Shown piece after piece: positions 59,517-64,000 of a stretch of DNA of 64,000 nucleotides. The stretch is from Polytrichum commune (Eukaryota; Streptophyta; Polytrichopsida; Polytrichales; Polytrichaceae). Positions within the stretch are counted from its first letter, which is position 1. Every line of letters begins with the position of its first letter. The notes under the pieces were generated by a model. The model ran no database searches. It saw nothing but the letters and a program-made list of their open reading frames with translations, and was not told the origin of the DNA. The stretch covers positions 40,785,501-40,849,500 of the forward strand of contig OX485805.1 in NCBI GenBank assembly GCA_950295325.1. The letters are read 5' to 3'. A program made the position numbers and the translations under genes.

Positions 59517-59595
59517 ACCAAACCAAACCAAACCAAACCAAACCAAACCAAACCAAACCAAACCAAACCAAACCAAACCAAACCAAACCAAACCA
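59517..59595. repeat. AAACC pentanucleotide microsatellite
   Basis: About 15 perfect copies of a 5-bp unit inside the Harbinger-like element. Confidence 0.95.
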
Positions 59596-59725
59596 CGCCG
59601 CGCCGCTCCCGCTCCAGCTCCTTCTTCTTCTTCGTAATTTTTTTCCTTCATATCCGCCACTTGGGGTTTGGACAACAGTTATGGGACCATGAGCTTTTGA
59701 CCACCCTGATCTGCAGTCACTAAAA

Positions 59726-59889
59726 GACTACAGATTTGTTTTGTGGGTTTTACAGCTGAAATTTTAAGAATTTGGGGGCATGTTATATACCGTTGGAAAG
59801 GTATTGAAAATATCTTTCCAGCGGTATATAACATGCCCCCAAAGTCTTGAAATTGCAGCTGGAAAACCAAGAAAACAAATCTGCAGTCT
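59726..59889. ncRNA. Long imperfect hairpin, possible small-RNA source
   Basis: Inner arms of 30 bp (59771-59800 and 59814-59843) pair with one G-U and a 13-nt loop. Looser pairing extends to about 59726 and 59889. It may be a nested foldback MITE or a small-RNA precursor; the sequence alone cannot tell. Confidence 0.4.
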
Positions 59890-60359
59890 TTAAGAACCCA
59901 TTTCAAGATGGTTTAGGTAGGACGACTCAAACATTAGACCATGTTGTTGTGGTCCATATATTAATGGGTGACAATAGAAAGTCTCAAATTAACTCATATA
60001 GTGATATTAGTGTAATGTTTTATTTCGTGATTGATGAAAATCTAGTATGATTAGTGAATTAGTTAATTAGTGAATTAGTTAACGAGGGATTTTAGTATAT
60101 TTCCGGGCGGAGAACCGAAAGGGATCGGGTAGGGAATCGGGCAACACATCGGGCACGGAATCGGTATCCGGGCAAGGCATCGGGCAAGGCTATTGGAATC
60201 GGGCAAGGGGGTAATACCGGGCGGGGGCCGGCCTCGAAGAGGGGCATGTACCCGAACTAGTGGGCTCCAACAATATGTCGGGTAAACCCACACTATGCCC
60301 GGGGTGCCACCGGTGCAATTATGCCCGGGGTGGTGCCCGGTCTAGTGGGGATGCTCTAA

Positions 60360-62645
60360 CATCCTAATGTCAAGATTAAGTGTGTTCAAAGTAAAAGAGG
60401 TTCATATTTCTCCAGACCTCAAAATCTTACACAATATTCAAGGATGAGTGTTACACAGATTTCACAAGTTGCATGAATTAGTTCAAGGGTCGAACTACTT
60501 TTAATTTTAATCCCATATTCTTTTAGTCACAACTTTGCTAAATTCTCTTCAAAAGCTTACCGTTTCATGGTTGAGGGCATGTTTTTTTTTATTCTTCGAT
60601 AGCTAATTCCACTTGATTGGGATGTTGTCATTCATGAGGCGATTGCGATGAGAAATTCATGAGGCAATTCCTCAAGTAAATCATGAATTACCTCAAGTAA
60701 TTCCAATCGATTTTGGACATCTAAGCTTTAGATCACGAATTATGAGTTATTTATTTGGCTCAAGACTCTTCTTTTAGTTTAGTTGCCCCGGTTGACCAAC
60801 TCTTCATGGAGTTTTTTTTTAATTGATCAATTCCTCGTGGGATTTTCCTTCACGACTTCCTTTCCTAGTTGGGGGCCATTCACGATTGGGGTGCCAAGAA
60901 TGAGTGTCTAACAAAAACGGACTAAAGTAGATAACTTTACATAGTTGGTGTGCTTAGATTTGTATTTGTGGAGCATATTTTGGATCATACCTACATTTAA
61001 TATTCCATAACCAATACAACGACAAAGTTAATTTACAAGGAATAGGATTATCTGAGATATCATTTTGATTCCTTAATTATTATTTATGGTTGTTATCATA
61101 ACTATTGACCTTAGGATTAAGGAATGAAAAGGCCAACAAAATTAAAATGATCCCAATTTTCTTCCTCACACTTATCATTCAATTGTGCACCAATAGAACT
61201 ATAGATGTATTGCATACCAATTATATAGCTTTGCGTATGAAACCAAACATGGGCCACATTACACATTATCATGGCTACATGAAAAAAAAACATTTAGAAA
61301 TAGAATTGGACATAATCAAATATATCTATGGACACATGTCACTTACACAAGGTATTAGGATGGAAAACATGAAATAATTCACCTCCAACGCACACTTCAA
61401 TAATGGAATTGTTATTGATGTGGCCCAAACAAGTCCTATGACCTATCTACTCATTTCATAAAGGATTTGTCAATTATTGGTTATTATTTAATAATAAAGA
61501 ATATATTTTTTGATAAATCCAATGACCTATCTACTTATTTATTTTAAAATTTATTGATTAAATAATAGTAAATCATAATAAACATCGGGATCCAATGCGA
61601 CATAGTTTTTGGTTCCTTTGTCCCAAAAATAGTACCCCAATTGTGAATGGACCCATTGATCCGGTTGAACAATTCCTTGTTGGAATCATTTTTAATTGAT
61701 CCGATTGATCAATTTTCTTTTAATGTTTCAAATGCCTTTCCCGAATGATTTCTCCTCTCAAGTACACCACCGAGGTAATAATTCATATTCTCTTTTTGCT
61801 TTATTTCTCAAGTTCTCAAGTTACCTCAAGTTTCACATTTTGCTTTGAATCTTCATTTTTCTTAAGTTTCAAAGTGTCTTATGACTCAAAGAGTCTTAAA
61901 TTCCAACATGCTTCTCAATTGCCTTGAGTCTCTCATTGCCTCAAGTCTAAAAGATTTCCGCTTTAAAGAGATCTTGTTTTGACACTTCAGATAGAATGAT
62001 TCGGAGCCAAATGTAATGCAATAAGGCCTCTAAGCCCCCCCTTTATATAGTATGCGAAATATGAATATGAATATAATTATTCCTTGATTCCTTTTGAATT
62101 TAATATATATATAGGATAATATGATCATTCTGTTATTTTAAGCATGAATGTATTTATTATTTGGATATTGAAATCTAAATATTTATTAATATTTATTTTC
62201 CATGAACATGTGTCGATTTAAGTAGTTTCTACTAACTACTTTGTAAAGTCTAGGGGTCTTCAAATAGTGCTTAAGACCGGGGTCTTTGTAGAATATTTGA
62301 AGTCAGGGTCTTGCCTTGTAGTTGTTCGTGCCCCAAGCATTTCCCCATGATCATGAGTTTATTGGGGTCTTCTAGGCGTTCCCCAATGTTCCCTTCAACA
62401 TTCCCTTGGCTCTTTATGATCAACATTCCCTCTAGGGGAACTTTGTCTCCTTCACGGCCGCTCCTTCATTGTCTTCCTTTGGTGCTTGTCGTGGTCCTCA
62501 GTAGCTCTTGTTTTTTCATCCTCATGATCCTCTTCATGTTGGTCTTGTTCATGCTCGTTTCTAAGTTGCATTGTTTGGTAGATACAATATGAGGCATTAA
62601 GTAAAAACTAACATCTGCTTTTGCCAAATCACAGTGGATGTCTAA
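60360..62645. other. AT-rich intergenic sequence
   Basis: No recognisable gene. Short ORFs (61105-61377, 62311-62592) have no domain. A low-complexity TCAAGTTTC-rich stretch lies at about 61800-61950. Confidence 0.6.
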
Positions 62646-64000
62646 GAGCATCCCCACTAGCTCGGGCACCGCCCCGGGCATAATGGCGTCGGTGGCAGCC
62701 CCGGCACAGTGAGGGTTTGCTGTAAATATTCACCTTGCCCACCAGCCCCGGTACCGGACCCTCTTCGAGGCCGGCCCCCGCCCTCAATTACCCCCTTGCC
62801 CGGGTTCGCGAGCCCTGCCCGATGCCCTGCCCAATACCCTGCCCGATTCCCTACCCGATATCCCGCCCGCTTCTCCGCCCGTGAATAAAATAAAATACCT
62901 CGTTAATTTGAGCATTTCTCTTGTATCTAATTAATATATGGACCACAACAACATGGTCTAATGTTTGGGGTTGTCCCACCTAAACCATCTTGATACGGGT
63001 TCCTAATTAAATGGGTGTGTGTAAGAATTTAATTTAGGGTTCATCTTAGATCAATTTCGCTTATCTTAAAGATAGAGATATCATGATTGTAGACATCCAA
63101 TATTAAAAAAAAACTCCACCCCCTATAGGTTTTGTGTTAAATCATCTTTGATGAAATGGTCTACATTAATTCGGAAGCAAGTAAAGGAAAATTAGTAACA
63201 TCCGGAGTAATGTTTGGGTCATCATATTAATCACTATATTCGTTAATTTGGGATTTTTTTGGCATTTTGAGACAATTACAAACATAGGAACGTGGATAAA
63301 ATGACACACATATTGGAGAATGTTTTAAGATGCTAATACTTTGAAGCGGTGTTCATATCGAGAACCCAATTAAGAACTCATATCAAGATGGTTTAGTTAG
63401 GACGACCCAAACATTAGACCATGTTGTTGTGGTCCATATATCAATTTGAGACAAGATAAAGTCTCAAATTAACGAATGTAATGATATTAGTCACTACATT
63501 CGTTAATTTGGGATTTTTTTGGCATTTTGAGACAATTGCAAACATAAGAACGTGGATAAAATGACACACATATTGGAGAATGTTTTAAGATGCTAATACT
63601 TTGAAGCGGTGTTCATATCGAGAACCCAATTAAGAACTCACATCAAGATGGTTTAGGTACGACGACCCAAACAATGGACCATTTTGTTTGTGGTCCACAT
63701 ATTAAATTGATACAAGAGGAATGCTCAAATTAACGAATATAGCGATTGTTTTGAGACTTTTTATTGTTGATAAATTAATATATGGACCACAACAACATTG
63801 TCTAATGTTTAAATCGTCCTACCTAACGTATTTTGATATGGGTTCTTAATTGGGTTCTTGATATTAACAACATTTTCGAATATCCGTGTGATTTTATGGT
63901 TGTTATTATATTTGTAAATGCCAAAAAATGCCAAAAAAATCCAAACTTAACGAATATAGTGATTAAATCGAGGTCATTGGCAAATCCAAATCCTGTTGGG
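62646..64000. mobile_element. Second Harbinger-like element, inverted, right end outside the window
   Basis: Starts GAGCATCCCCACTAG after TAA, and its first kilobase resembles the reverse complement of the right part of 59277-60356 (CGGGCACC, GCCCGAT-type repeats, then a TGGACCACAACAACATGG segment). No closing end is seen before 64000. Confidence 0.6.
63229..63745. repeat. 260-bp direct tandem repeat, two copies
   Basis: CGTTAATTTGGGATTTTTTT recurs at 63241 and 63501, and the similarity extends over about 250 bp. A partial inverted version follows at about 63775-63850. Confidence 0.85.

Larger units (their letters stand above)
59277..60356. mobile_element. Harbinger-like non-autonomous element, 1,080 bp
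   Basis: Ends GAGCATCCCCACCAG and the complement of GAGCATCCCCACTAG, flanked by TAA on both sides. No transposase. It contains an AAACC microsatellite, a long hairpin and a GC-rich run of ATCGGGCA-type repeats near the right end. The 3-bp TAA duplication points to PIF/Harbinger, with moderate certainty. Confidence 0.65.

Noticed and set aside
59454-59723. ORFs with GLVWF/KPNQT repeats
   Set aside because: They are translations of the AAACC microsatellite.

Overview
The window is nuclear DNA of a land plant. AT-rich intergenic sequence, GT-AG introns, plant-type CACTA, hAT and Harbinger-like transposons and two NLR immune receptor genes all support this. The receptors fuse a protein kinase to NB-ARC and LRR domains. 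That PK-NBS-LRR class is best known from mosses, so a bryophyte is the most likely source, but this rests on one gene family. No rRNA, convincing tRNA or CRISPR was seen.

Layout. (1) 1-4211, minus strand: receptor copy 1 (kinase exon, NB-ARC exon, LRR exon running off the left edge). Its upstream flank reaches about 10.74 kb and carries a 1,035-bp hAT-like insertion (8950-9984) and a 318-bp MITE (10358-10675). (2) 10.74-19.42 kb: AT-rich sequence with short tandem repeats and no gene I can recognise. (3) 19.42-24.51 kb plus 52.12-52.84 kb: receptor copy 2, a pseudogene. Its flank (52.85-59.18 kb) is nearly identical to that of copy 1, so the locus is a recent duplication. Copy 2 has a stop codon and a frameshift, and its kinase exon is split by a 27.6-kb insertion. 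(4) 24510-52124: that insertion, a giant Mutator-like element (MULE) with a 9-bp target duplication (GCGAGGATA) and matching terminal inverted repeats. (5) 32463-43564: an 11.1-kb CACTA (En/Spm) element nested in the MULE, with a TTG target duplication and near-perfect inverted repeats. (6) 57784-58953: a 1.17-kb hAT element with an 8-bp target duplication, then Harbinger-like elements at 59277-60356 and from 62646 to the right edge.

The MULE is the main discovery. It carries a small plus-strand ORF (25027-25491). On the minus strand is a 1,191-residue transposase (29325-25653) with an N-terminal SUMO-interaction-like motif, a GCM/WRKY-like zinc cluster, a MULE catalytic core and a C-terminal SWIM zinc finger. 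Divergently transcribed from it is a multi-exon cargo gene (exons from 29645 or 46967 to 51144). Its product combines a ParB/sulfiredoxin-like motif (GNHR) with a C-terminal domain laid out like a beta-class DNA N4/N6 methyltransferase, with degenerate catalytic motifs. Bacteria and phages have ParB-methyltransferase fusions; I do not know one as cargo of a eukaryotic transposon. The large intron, or 5' intergenic region, of this gene holds about 34 copies of a 22-bp palindrome in a regular array. The CACTA element landed in that array.

Inferred order of events: duplication of the receptor locus, then MULE insertion into copy 2, then CACTA insertion into the MULE array. The hAT and MITE insertions came after the duplication. 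The intact allele at the other copy, or the repeat consensus, gives the empty site for most of these insertions.
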